DNA from: Flavobacterium sp. CF108
GTDB taxonomy: Bacteria; Bacteroidota; Bacteroidia; Flavobacteriales; Flavobacteriaceae
DNA length: 64,000 nt
Reading direction: 5' to 3'
NCBI RefSeq assembly: GCF_900129795.1
Contig: NZ_FQWW01000010.1
Coordinates: 62,001 to 126,000 of the forward strand
Numbering within the stretch: the first letter of the stretch is position 1; each line of letters starts with the position of its first letter. The position numbers and the translations under genes were made by a program. Below are positions 16,917 to 25,184 of the stretch, piece by piece. The notes below the pieces were generated by a model that saw only the letters and a list, made by a program, of their open reading frames with translations, was not told the origin of the DNA and did no database searches.

Positions 16917-17882
16917 CTACTGAACCCTAAACTTCTCTCGATATTCAATAGGTTTCATACCTACCATTTTATAAAATACCTTTCTAAAAGCTTTCGGATC
17001 GTTGTATCCGGTTTTTTCGATAATCTCTGAAATTGAAAGCTGCGTTTGTTCCAAATATTTTTTTGAACTCTCAACTCTAATATTCTGTAAATATTCAATT
17101 GGAGGAATTCCGGTAACTTGTTTAAAACGGCGTGTCATGTTTCTGGCACTCGTTGGAATATCTTTGGTGATTTCTTCCAGTTTTTCGATGCTGTGATACT
17201 GGCTTTCTATTTTTTGTTGTAACATCGCAACCAAAGTATCATTGTGCAAATGATTCGGTCTAAAAGTGCTGAAATAACTCTGTTTATATCGGTTTAAATC
17301 AATCGAGAAAATCTTGGCAATTTGTACTGCAATTTCATTTCCGCAATATTTTTGAACCAAAAGAATCAATAAATGAAACGTTGAGGTCGATCCGCCGCTG
17401 GTATACAAACTTCCATCTGCCGTTAAAGTTTCTTCAGGTTTCAATTTCACCATTGGGAAAGCTTTGGTAAAAGCGCTGCAGGCGTCAACATGAGTGGTAG
17501 CCAGCTTTTCATTTAATAATCCCGAAGCAGCAAACAAAAATGCCCCCGTGCAAAAACTTGCCAATTCAGCTCCAGCCCGATGTTGTTTTTGCAGCCACGG
17601 AATAAATTTTTTGTTTTTCGCAATCATTTCACTCATATTATCGGTAGTAAAAGCCGGTATCAAAATGAGCTCTAAAAGTTTATCAGAATCCTCGATCAAA
17701 TTAATTTCATATCCAAACAAGTGTTCCTGACTGATTTGTTCTGCCAATTGAAAAACCATAATTTCAAATGGCTTGTCAATTGCCGGACTCAATTTATTTG
17801 CAGTTTCAAAAACTTCTAAAATTGCGGCTATACTTAGTAATTTATAGTCGTGAGGAACGATTAAACCTACTTTCTTGCTCAT
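16917..17882 (-). CDS. GlxA-family transcriptional regulator (DJ-1/PfpI-like plus AraC HTH)
   Basis: 321 residues. The N-terminal class I amidotransferase-like domain (about 1-195) has the nucleophile elbow ELASFCTGAFLFAASG and a downstream TTHVDACSAF; the Cys is present but these regulators are normally not enzymes. The C-terminal ~100 residues form an AraC-type double HTH (ITKDIPTSARNMTRRFKQVTGIPP, then SISEIIEKTGYNDPKAFRKVFYKMVGMKPIEYR). It is divergent from the VOC/SRPBCC cluster and may control it (inference). A TACTTTTG box lies at 17924-17917. Confidence 0.92.
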   Translation of the reverse strand: MSKKVGLIVPHDYKLLSIAAILEVFETANKLSPAIDKPFEIMVFQLAEQISQEHLFGYEINLIEDSDKLLELILIPAFTTDNMSEMIAKNKKFIPWLQKQHRAGAELASFCTGAFLFAASGLLNEKLATTHVDACSAFTKAFPMVKLKPEETLTADGSLYTSGGSTSTFHLLILLVQKYCGNEIAVQIAKIFSIDLNRYKQSYFSTFRPNHLHNDTLVAMLQQKIESQYHSIEKLEEITKDIPTSARNMTRRFKQVTGIPPIEYLQNIRVESSKKYLEQTQLSISEIIEKTGYNDPKAFRKVFYKMVGMKPIEYREKFRVQ

Positions 17883-18025
17883 GATCTTGTGGTTTTTTAG
17901 AGGATTGGCTTTACAACAAAAGTAATAAAAATGTCTTAAATGCCCCTAAAGTTGACTTTTAATGTATCATAAAGGCCATTCTAAAATTCTAAATTTGTTT
18001 TAAATAAATTGTAACTTTATATATT

Positions 18026-18436
18026 ATGGAAACGAAAATGTATTTAAATCTGGCTGTAAAAGAGCTAGATAAAGTGATAAAATTTTATAATGAATTAGGT
18101 TTTCCTACGAATCCGAAATTTACAAATGATAAAGGAGCTTGTATAGTTATTGGTAAAAATATCTATCTCATGATTTTGGTAGAAGAGTTTTATCAAACTT
18201 TTACAGATAAGAAGATTTGCGATTCTCATACAACCAGCGAAGCTCTTATTTCTATTTCTTTAGGATCAAGAAAGGAAGTTGATGAAATGATTGAGAAAGC
18301 AGTTAAAGCCGGTGGAACTGATTATAAAAGAGACAATGATTATGGATGGATGTACCAGAGAACTTTTCTGGACCTAGACGGACATCATTGGGAAGTTTTC
18401 TATATGGATGAAAGTCAGATACCAGATCAGATGTAA
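18026..18436 (+). CDS. VOC-family (glyoxalase/bleomycin-resistance fold) protein, copy 1
   Basis: 136 residues with the paired beta-alpha-beta-beta-beta modules of the VOC fold and the metal-site-like C-terminal motif DLDGHHWEVFYMDES. It is clearly paralogous to the VOC protein at 19006 (ALISISLGSRKEVDEMIEKAVKAGG against EILISIDAESKEEVDELAQKVQDAGG). First gene of a rightward cluster VOC-SRPBCC-VOC-SRPBCC-VOC divergent from a GlxA regulator. The substrate is unknown; small-molecule detoxification is only a guess. A TAAATTTG box lies at 17990-17997. Confidence 0.88.
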   Translation: METKMYLNLAVKELDKVIKFYNELGFPTNPKFTNDKGACIVIGKNIYLMILVEEFYQTFTDKKICDSHTTSEALISISLGSRKEVDEMIEKAVKAGGTDYKRDNDYGWMYQRTFLDLDGHHWEVFYMDESQIPDQM

Positions 18437-18483
18437 TTAAAATGGGGTATTGAATAAAGTATAATTTTTTAAATATATAAATA

Positions 18484-18888
18484 ATGATAACAGTACAGAA
18501 TACGATTAATGCGTCAATAAACAAAATTTGGGATTTCTGGACATTACCAGAACATATTACAAAATGGAGTTTTGCTGCTCCAGACTGGCATACGCCTTAT
18601 GCTGAAAATGATGTAAAGCAAGGCGGAAAATTCAAATCAACAATGGCCGCAAAAGACGGAAGCATGAGTTTTGATTTTGAAGGAGAATATACTTTCGTAG
18701 AACCAAACAAAACAATAAAATACGTTATGGCCGACGGAAGAAAAGTTGAAATTACCTTCAAAGAAACTTTAGACGGCGTAGAAGTAACAGAAAGTTTCGA
18801 TCCAGAAACTCAAAATCCAGAAGAAATGCAGCGCGGAGGCTGGCAGGCAATTTTGGATAACTTTAAAAGTTATGTCGAGGCAAATTAG
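18484..18888 (+). CDS. SRPBCC (AHSA1-like) protein, copy 1
   Basis: 134 residues with the START/Bet v1 fold pattern of the AHSA1 family: N-terminal VQNTINASINKIWDFWTLPEHITKW, a central GGKFKSTMAAKDGSMSFDFEGEYTFVEPNKTIKYVMADGRKVEITF sheet region, and a C-terminal helix GGWQAILDNFKSYVEAN. The fold binds hydrophobic ligands. It follows the VOC gene by 47 nt, the first half of a duplicated VOC-SRPBCC pair. Confidence 0.86.
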   Translation: MITVQNTINASINKIWDFWTLPEHITKWSFAAPDWHTPYAENDVKQGGKFKSTMAAKDGSMSFDFEGEYTFVEPNKTIKYVMADGRKVEITFKETLDGVEVTESFDPETQNPEEMQRGGWQAILDNFKSYVEAN

Positions 18889-19005
18889 TTTTTGTTAGGT
18901 ACAAAGGTTCAAAGCAGCAATGGCTCAAAGGTTTTTCCCCAATCTTAAATTAGCTTACATCACTTATATGGTTTAAAAAAAATGTTTAATGAAAAATATC
19001 AAAAA

Positions 19006-19413
19006 ATGACGAAACAAATATGGTTAAATCTGCCTGTGAAAAGCGTGGCAAAAGCAAAAGATTTTTTCTGGAAAATAGGCTTCTCTTTTAATGAGCAGCA
19101 CGATACGCCAAGTTCAACCTGCATGGTTGTGGGTGAATCACATTTTGTAGTAATGCTGTTTGAAGAATCACTTTTTGAAGGTTTTTCGCAAAACAACATT
19201 ACCGATACAAAAGCAAGTTCTGAAATTTTGATTTCGATCGATGCCGAAAGTAAAGAAGAAGTTGATGAACTGGCTCAAAAAGTTCAGGATGCGGGAGGAA
19301 CTATTTTTTCTCCTCCAGCCGAAAGTCAGGGATGGATGTACGGTTTTGGTTTTGCTGATGTAGACGGACATCGCTGGAATGTTTTATTTATGGATTTTAC
19401 TAAACTATCTTAA
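19006..19413 (+). CDS. VOC-family protein, copy 2
   Basis: 135 residues from ATG 19006 (MTKQIWLNLPVKS), the start that aligns with paralogue 1 (METKMYLNLAVKE). An in-frame ATG at 18982 would add eight residues without homology. Ends DVDGHRWNVLFMDFTKLS. The SRPBCC gene begins 2 nt after its stop, so the two are translationally coupled. Confidence 0.87.
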   Translation: MTKQIWLNLPVKSVAKAKDFFWKIGFSFNEQHDTPSSTCMVVGESHFVVMLFEESLFEGFSQNNITDTKASSEILISIDAESKEEVDELAQKVQDAGGTIFSPPAESQGWMYGFGFADVDGHRWNVLFMDFTKLS

Positions 19414-19415
19414 TT

Positions 19416-19859
19416 ATGGAAACGTTAGAATTTAAAATAAGAATTAAAGCCCCGGCTCAAAAGATTTGGGATGTTTTATGGAATGATGAAACCTATAGAA
19501 AATGGACAAGTGTTTTTTGCGAAGGATCTCATACCATAAGTACTTGGAACGAAGGTGATAAAATACATTTTATGACACCAAGCGGAGAAGGAATGTATAG
19601 TATAATTGAAACAAAAACTCCAAACGAATATATGGCTTTTAAGCATATAGGCGAAATAAAAGATTTTAAAGAACTGCCTCTCGATGAAGAAACAAAAAAA
19701 TGGAGCGGCGCAATGGAAACCTACAGATTAATTCCAGATGATGAATTTACAGATTTGATTGCTCGTAACGATTCGGTCGAAAAATACGTCGATTATTTTA
19801 AAGACGTTTTTCCTAGAGGTCTGGAAGTGGTAAAAGAACTTTCAGAAGAAGGGAAATAG
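19416..19859 (+). CDS. SRPBCC (AHSA1-like) protein, copy 2
   Basis: 147 residues of the Bet v1-like/SRPBCC fold: FKIRIKAPAQKIWDVLWNDETYRKW, then YSIIETKTPNEYMAFKHIGEIKDF. It follows the second VOC gene by 2 nt and completes the second VOC-SRPBCC pair. It has diverged considerably from copy 1, so duplication of the whole pair is inferred mainly from gene order and from the VOC similarity. Confidence 0.85.
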   Translation: METLEFKIRIKAPAQKIWDVLWNDETYRKWTSVFCEGSHTISTWNEGDKIHFMTPSGEGMYSIIETKTPNEYMAFKHIGEIKDFKELPLDEETKKWSGAMETYRLIPDDEFTDLIARNDSVEKYVDYFKDVFPRGLEVVKELSEEGK

Positions 19860-19914
19860 AAGAAAGATTATAGAGTAAAGAAAATAGAAACAAACAAACA
19901 AAAAACAAAATATC

Positions 19915-20352
19915 ATGACAACAGTAAATCCTTATTTAGTTTTTAATGGAAATTGCGAAGAGGCATTTCTACATTACAAATCCGTATTTGGTGGAGAATT
20001 TCCATATATCGGAAAATTTAAAGACATGCCTGCCGCTGAAGATGGAGGCTGTACTGAAGTTTCAGAAAAAGATGCCAACCGCATCATGCACGTTTCACTG
20101 CCAATTGGAAATACCATTTTAATGGGAAGTGACAGCAGCGAACAATCAGGCGATGTGAAATTTGGAGGAAATTTTTCTGTTTCGGTTAATGTGGAAAGTA
20201 CAGAAGAAGCAGACCGAATCTTCAACGGACTTTCAGAAGGCGGAAACGTTTTTATGCCGATGGATAAAACATTTTGGGGCGCTTATTTTGGAATGTTCAC
20301 CGATAAATTTGGCATCAACTGGATGGTAAATTTTGACCAAAATCCACAATAA
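19915..20352 (+). CDS. PhnB-like VOC-family protein
   Basis: 145 residues beginning VNPYLVFNGNCEEAFLHYKSVFGGE, the typical start of PhnB/YjdN-type VOC proteins, with MHVSLPIGNTILMGSD in the middle and WGAYFGMFTDKFGINWMVNF at the end. This subgroup is distinct from the other two VOC proteins in the cluster. Function unknown. It is the last gene before a palindromic terminator-like repeat. Confidence 0.88.
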   Translation: MTTVNPYLVFNGNCEEAFLHYKSVFGGEFPYIGKFKDMPAAEDGGCTEVSEKDANRIMHVSLPIGNTILMGSDSSEQSGDVKFGGNFSVSVNVESTEEADRIFNGLSEGGNVFMPMDKTFWGAYFGMFTDKFGINWMVNFDQNPQ

Positions 20353-20430
20353 TTTTTTTTTAGCCACTAATTCACGAATTTTTTTAAACAGTATATTTTT
20401 ATATAATTCGTGAATTAGTGGCTAAAAAAA
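20353..20430. repeat. GCCACTAATTCACGAATT palindrome, terminator-like
   Basis: TTAGCCACTAATTCACGAATT (20360-20380) is mirrored by AATTCGTGAATTAGTGGCTAA (20405-20425), with T/A runs on both outer sides. Related to the larger nested repeats at 47944-48126 and 55592-55757. It would act as a bidirectional terminator. Confidence 0.75.
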
Positions 20431-20486
20431 CAAATTCACTTGTTACGTTATTTCAATAGTAACATATTATTGTTAAATTACTCAGG

Positions 20487-20510
20487 AAAGCGCATGAATA
20501 TGCGCTTTTT
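20487..20510 (+). terminator. Hairpin upstream of serB
   Basis: 9-bp stem AAAGCGCAT with ATGCGCTTT, 4-nt loop, then T-rich. It lies inside the apparent 51-codon N-terminal extension of the serB frame, which argues against translation of that extension. Confidence 0.65.
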
Positions 20511-20592
20511 CTTTGCAAAAAAAACAATGATTATTCTTTTTTATCACCAAGAGATTGCCGATTTTTGTCGCTTCAAAATCAATTTAGATAAA

Positions 20593-21822
20593 ATGGCAAT
20601 AGAAGATAAAGAGATTATTTTATTAAAAGTTTCAGGACACGATAAAATAGGGGTGACAGCAGGTTTAACAGCTGTATTGGCGGGATATGATGCTAATATT
20701 TTAGATATTGGCCAGGCCGACATTCATGATACATTATCTTTAGGTATTTTATTCGAAATCGAAGCGGGTTCATCTTCAGGGCCAGTTTTAAAAGATTTGC
20801 TGTTTAAAGCTTATGAATTAGAAATTAAGGTAAAGTTTATTCCAATCTCTATCGAAGATTATGAGAAATGGGTAAAATCTCAATCTAAGCAGCGTTACAT
20901 CATCAATATTTTAGGCGAAAAACTAGCAGCGTCACAATTAGCAGCGGTTACTAAAATAATGTCAGACCAAAATTTAAATATCGATTCTATTATACGTTTA
21001 ACAGGGAGAACTTCGATTGTAGAAAAAGAAGAATATCCTCGCTCATGTATTCAGTTATCTGTAACAGGCGAAATTGTAAATAAAATTGTTATGACAGCAA
21101 GTTTTATGGAGATTTCAAGAACCTTAGACGTTGATATTTCTTTTCAGGAAGATAATATTTACAGAAGAAACCGTCGTTTGGTTTGCTTCGATATGGATTC
21201 TACTTTAATCCAAACCGAAGTTATCGACGAATTGGCAGAACTAAACGGAGTAGGACCGCAGGTAAGAGCCATTACAGAATCGGCGATGAATGGTGAAATT
21301 GATTTCAACGAAAGCTTCAAACAGCGTATGGCTTTGCTTGAAGGTTTGAGCGAAGACGTTTTACAAAATGTTGCCAAGAATTTACCAATTACACAAGGTG
21401 CGCATCGTTTAATGAAAGCCTTAAAATATTACGGATATAAAACCGCAATTCTTTCTGGAGGATTTACCTATTTTGGAGATTATCTTCAAAAAGAACTGGG
21501 CATAGATTATGTTCACGCCAATCAATTAGAAATTAAAGACGGTAAACTAACCGGAAAATATCTAGGCGATATCGTAGACGGACAAAAGAAAGCAGAATAC
21601 CTAAAAGCAATTGCCGAAAAAGAAGGAATTCACATCAATCAAACTATTGCAGTTGGCGACGGTGCAAACGATTTGCCAATGCTAAACTTAGCAGGTCTAG
21701 GAATCGCTTTCCACGCAAAACCAAAAGTAAAAGAAAGTGCATCAACCTCAATTTCAAGTTTAGGACTTGATGGTGTTTTATATCTTCTAGGATATCACGA
21801 CAGATATATTGATATGATGTAA
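20593..21822 (+). CDS. serB: Phosphoserine phosphatase with N-terminal ACT-like domains
   Basis: 409 residues from ATG 20593 (MAIEDKEIILLKVSGHDKIG). The frame is open 51 codons further upstream, but that part crosses a terminator hairpin and looks non-coding. Two ACT-like domains fill about 1-175. The HAD phosphatase core has the nucleophile motif DMDST (Asp200), LSGGFTYF, and VGDGANDLPML for Mg binding. It catalyses the last step of serine synthesis; the ACT part suggests feedback sensing. Confidence 0.93.
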   Translation: MAIEDKEIILLKVSGHDKIGVTAGLTAVLAGYDANILDIGQADIHDTLSLGILFEIEAGSSSGPVLKDLLFKAYELEIKVKFIPISIEDYEKWVKSQSKQRYIINILGEKLAASQLAAVTKIMSDQNLNIDSIIRLTGRTSIVEKEEYPRSCIQLSVTGEIVNKIVMTASFMEISRTLDVDISFQEDNIYRRNRRLVCFDMDSTLIQTEVIDELAELNGVGPQVRAITESAMNGEIDFNESFKQRMALLEGLSEDVLQNVAKNLPITQGAHRLMKALKYYGYKTAILSGGFTYFGDYLQKELGIDYVHANQLEIKDGKLTGKYLGDIVDGQKKAEYLKAIAEKEGIHINQTIAVGDGANDLPMLNLAGLGIAFHAKPKVKESASTSISSLGLDGVLYLLGYHDRYIDMM

Positions 21823-21828
21823 TACTAT

Positions 21829-21894
21829 TGTCACCCTGAGCGAAGTCGAAGGCTTTTATGTTGAAAAGAGCTTCGACTTCGCTCAGCCTGACAA
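21829..21894. repeat. CCTGAGCGAAGTCGAAG palindrome
   Basis: GTCACCCTGAGCGAAGTCGAAG and CTTCGACTTCGCTCAGCCTGAC form a long imperfect hairpin directly after serB. Repeats with this wording are, to my knowledge, widespread between genes of Flavobacterium. It may serve as the serB terminator. Confidence 0.7.
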
Positions 21895-22009
21895 AATGAG
21901 AAAAAATCTGTGTAAATCTGCGTTTTCGCAAAGCGAATCCGTGTAAGCTGCGTGCTTTTACACTTCGTCTATAGTGACAATATTGGGAAAACCTTAGAAT
22001 CTTAATAAT

Positions 22010-22098
22010 GGCATGTCCCTCTGGGTCGGGCTTTCCGTTCCAATCTTTTTGTTTTTAATGAAAAAACAAAAAGGATTTCCACTTCTATCCCTCATGCA
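22010..22098 (-). ncRNA. Structured intergenic element, copy B (long form)
   Basis: On the minus strand: GCATG (22097-22093), GGGATAGAAGTGGAAATCC, a variable apical stem (CTTTTTGTTTTT/AAAAACAAAAAG), GATTGGAACGGAAAGCCC, a small CCC/GGG hairpin, then CATGC (22015-22011) that pairs with the first segment. The outer GCATG/CATGC stem corresponds to GCGTG/CACGC in copy D. It lies 280 nt after the GH3 stop in the same direction and 56 nt from a composite palindrome. Confidence 0.6.
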
Positions 22099-22153
22099 AC
22101 TCAGCGGAAGAAACATTTTTAAAGAGAAAATAAATTAAAAGGATACGAGATCA

Positions 22154-22285
22154 ATTGCCTCCAGCTTTAGCTGGAGGAATAATAATTGATAAGATTAAGG
22201 CTTTAGCCAAATTATTTGCAACGTAGAATTCGGCTAAAGCCTAGTATTATTATATTATAAACCCCTAGCTAAAGCTAGGGGCTAT
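22154..22285. repeat. Composite nested palindrome, copy 1
   Basis: Three hairpin units: CCTCCAGCTTTAGCTGGAGG (22158-22177), an AGGCTTTAGCC...GGCTAAAGCCT pair, and CCCCTAGCTAAAGCTAGGGG (22262-22281). The outer units are also partly complementary to each other. Sister copies at 58059-58187 and 61687-61816. Resembles REP/BIME-type non-autonomous repeats. Confidence 0.85.
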
Positions 22286-22317
22286 TGAAAATTTGTATAG
22301 AATCTATATTGAAATTC

Positions 22318-22372
22318 GTTCTAATCCGTGTTTTCACAAAGTGAATCCGCGTCATCTGCGTGCCAATTTTTT
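22318..22372. repeat. Short ATCTGCGTCATCTGCGTG-type repeat
   Basis: Contains AATCCGTGTTTTCACAAAGTGAATCCGCGTCATCTGCGTGCC. Similar wording occurs at 21904-21955, 46922-47024 and around 58011-58040. It is a low-complexity intergenic repeat family. Confidence 0.55.
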
Positions 22373-22377
22373 AAAAT

Positions 22378-23886
22378 CTACATCTCCTTCAACTGTTCCA
22401 AATAATCTCTTTGATTAGAAAGTCTCGGAATCTTATGCTGTCCGCCCAGTTTATCTCTTTCTTTCAGCCAATCATAAAACAAATTCTCGCGCGCCACATT
22501 AATCACCAAAGGATTCAATGTCATATTGTTGTAGCGTTTCGCTTCGTAATCAGAATTTAAAGTCTGTAAAGTTTCGTCCAGAACTTTTTGGAAAAGACCA
22601 ACGTCGGCAGGTTTTTGTTTGAATTCAATCATCCATTCGTGAGCACCTTTTTCTTTGTCCTGCATAAAAATAGGAGCAACGGTATAATCAATCACTTCGG
22701 TTTGAGTAATTTGGCAAGCTTTGGCAATGGCCTGATCTGTGTTTTCAACCATTAATTCTTCACCAAAAACATTAATATGATGTTTAGTTCTTCCCGTAAC
22801 TCTAATTCTATACGGATTTAACGAAGTAAAACGAACCGTATCACCAATTAAATAACGCCATAAACCAGAGTTTGTAGTAATGACAATTGCGTAGTTTTTA
22901 TTCAATTCAACATCGGCTAAACGAATCACTTTTTGATCTGAAGCTCCAAAAGTTTCCATCGGAATAAATTCATAGAAAATTCCGTAATCCAGCATCAGCA
23001 ATAAATCACTTGAATTATTTAAATCCTGAATCGCAAAAAAACCTTCAGATGCATTATAGATTTCGTAGTATTTAAAATCTTTACTTGGTAAAATTTTCTT
23101 GTATTGTTCTTTATAAGGAGAAAAACTCACGCCGCCGTGAAAATAAACTTCAAGGTTTGGCCAAAGTTCTAATAAACTTTGTTTGCCCGTATTTTCCAGT
23201 ACTTTATTCATCAAAACCAGCATCCATGAAGGAACTCCGGCAAAACTCGTTACATTTTCATTTTTGGTTTCATTAATAATTGCAGCGATTTTAGTTTCCC
23301 ATTCGCTCATTAACGAAGTTTTACTGCTTGGCGTACTGCTGAATTCGGCCCAAATAGGCATATTTTCAATCAAAATTGCCGATAAATCACCAAAAAAAGT
23401 ATTGTTGTTTTCGTAAATCTGAGAACTTCCGCCCAAGCGTAAACTCTTACCCAAAAACAATTCAGAATCTTCATTATTATTTAAATACAAACAAAGTAAA
23501 TCCTTGCTTCCTTTATAATGACAATCTTCAAGAGCTTCATTACTTACGGGAATAAATTTACTTTTAGCATTTGTAGTGCCGCTTGATTTTGCAAACCATT
23601 TAATAGGCGATTCCCAAAAAACACCCTGCTCGCCCTGACGCGTACGCTCAATCAAAGGCTGTAATTCTTCATAACTCGCAATCGGAACTCTTTCAGTAAA
23701 AGTCTGATAAGAATTTATCGATTCAAAATCATATTTTTTCCCAACAACCGTATTTTCAGATGCCAATAATAAATTATGCAAAAGCTCTTCCTGAACTTCA
23801 TTTGGGTATTTTAAAAAAAGTTCGATTTGATGTATCCTTTGTTTAAGGACCCAGGAAGCGAAAGAATTTATTATTGATAAAGGCAT
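22378..23886 (-). CDS. GH3 auxin-responsive promoter family protein (acyl-adenylating enzyme)
   Basis: 502 residues of the GH3 family, bacterial type. Visible motifs: KWFAKSSGTTNAKSKFIPVSNEAL (ATP-binding loop, near 92-115), YYEIYNASEGFFAIQDL (near 280) and LWRYLIGDTVRFTSLNPYRIRVTGRTKHHINVFGEEL (near 345-380). In plants GH3 enzymes adenylate and conjugate acyl substrates to amino acids; bacterial members have no well-defined substrate. Single gene with a TATTTTTG box at 24006-23999. Confidence 0.9.
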   Translation of the reverse strand: MPLSIINSFASWVLKQRIHQIELFLKYPNEVQEELLHNLLLASENTVVGKKYDFESINSYQTFTERVPIASYEELQPLIERTRQGEQGVFWESPIKWFAKSSGTTNAKSKFIPVSNEALEDCHYKGSKDLLCLYLNNNEDSELFLGKSLRLGGSSQIYENNNTFFGDLSAILIENMPIWAEFSSTPSSKTSLMSEWETKIAAIINETKNENVTSFAGVPSWMLVLMNKVLENTGKQSLLELWPNLEVYFHGGVSFSPYKEQYKKILPSKDFKYYEIYNASEGFFAIQDLNNSSDLLLMLDYGIFYEFIPMETFGASDQKVIRLADVELNKNYAIVITTNSGLWRYLIGDTVRFTSLNPYRIRVTGRTKHHINVFGEELMVENTDQAIAKACQITQTEVIDYTVAPIFMQDKEKGAHEWMIEFKQKPADVGLFQKVLDETLQTLNSDYEAKRYNNMTLNPLVINVARENLFYDWLKERDKLGGQHKIPRLSNQRDYLEQLKEM

Positions 23887-24105
23887 GAGTGGTTTTTAGG
23901 TTTTAGATTGCTGATTTTAAATTTAAGCTTTACGATTCATATAAATCGAAACTTAAAATTTGAATATCAAGCAGCAAATATTAACTTTGTCATTGTATCA
24001 AAAATAGTGTTTTTTGTAATAAAAACCACTACTTGTAAACTAAAGATTAACTCAAAAAAAAGAGCAATCTAAAATTTAATATCTAAAATCTACAATTAAA
24101 TCCTA

Positions 24106-24900
24106 ATGACATATCAAGGCGTACTTACAAAAATGCAGACTGAATTTGGTAACCCAATTCAATATTATTTAGTTTTCGAAGATAGTTTCCTGAATGTTAA
24201 TCAATTATTAGATAAAGAAATTGAAATTAGTTTTGCAGGTTTTCAATGTTTAAATTGTCAAAAGAAGAAAAAGATCTTTAGACAAGGTTTTTGTTATGAC
24301 TGTTTCTACTCAAGTCCGGCTGTAGGCGACTGGATTATGAGACCTGAATTGAGTACTGCACATTTAGGAATTGCAGACCGTGATTTAGAATACGAACAAA
24401 AGGCACAATTGCAGCCACATGTTGTTTATTTAGCTTTATCGAGCGAAATAAAAGTGGGAGTAACTCGTAAAAGCCAGGTCCCAACACGCTGGATCGATCA
24501 GGGAGCGACGCAGGCCATTGCAATTGTTGAGGTTCCTAACCGTTATTTGGCGGGAATTACTGAGGTAGCGTTAAAAGATCATTATGCAGATAAAACAAAC
24601 TGGCGAAAAATGCTGCAGTATACAACAGAATCCTGCGACTTGGTTTTTGAAAAGTCAAAAGTAGAGAACTTAATTCCGGCAGAAGTTAAGGAATACTTTT
24701 TCAGCCAGAAAAATGATTTATACGAATTAAATTATCCGGTTTTAAATTATCCGGCAAAAGTGGCGAGTTTGAATTTAGATAAAACGCCAATTTTTCAGGG
24801 AAAACTTGTAGGAATCAAAGGCCAGTATTTAATTTTTGAAAATGGGACAGTATTTAATATCCGTGGTTCAGAAGGTTATGTCGTAAATATCAACGTCTAG
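24106..24900 (+). CDS. DUF2797 protein
   Basis: 264 residues. A CxxC pair near 47-50 (CLNCQKKKK) and another near 63-66 (CYDCF) suggest a zinc knuckle. The central block VYLALSSEIKVGVTRKSQVPTRWIDQGATQA is characteristic of DUF2797 and resembles a GIY-YIG-like core. The C-terminal part (FQGKLVGIKGQYLIFENGTVFNIRGSEGYVVNI) is beta-rich. No function is established. It is divergent from GH3 across 219 nt. Confidence 0.85.
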   Translation: MTYQGVLTKMQTEFGNPIQYYLVFEDSFLNVNQLLDKEIEISFAGFQCLNCQKKKKIFRQGFCYDCFYSSPAVGDWIMRPELSTAHLGIADRDLEYEQKAQLQPHVVYLALSSEIKVGVTRKSQVPTRWIDQGATQAIAIVEVPNRYLAGITEVALKDHYADKTNWRKMLQYTTESCDLVFEKSKVENLIPAEVKEYFFSQKNDLYELNYPVLNYPAKVASLNLDKTPIFQGKLVGIKGQYLIFENGTVFNIRGSEGYVVNINV

Positions 24901-25184
24901 TATTTTCTATTCTCTGTCGATTCTTAACGACAAATGGTCTATTCTTTGTCATTTGTTTTGTTAATTGTTGTAATTTTATTTCATTGGAAGGCACAAAAAT
25001 GTGAATAATTATTGATTTTATTACAATTTTGTAATAATTGCTTATTATTAGAATTTATTTTTGAGCAAAAAAAGAGGCTAAATTTGGAAACATTTAAAAA
25101 AGTGTGTTTTAAATAATTTAGGCTTTATTTTTTAGCTAAAATGTTTTTGTTGTTCCCCAAAATAATCTCGAAATAAATACCACA

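Noticed and set aside
20440..20592. Upstream 51-codon extension of serB
   Set aside because: It crosses a terminator-like hairpin (20487-20510) and is not homologous to SerB; ATG 20593 begins the ACT domain.
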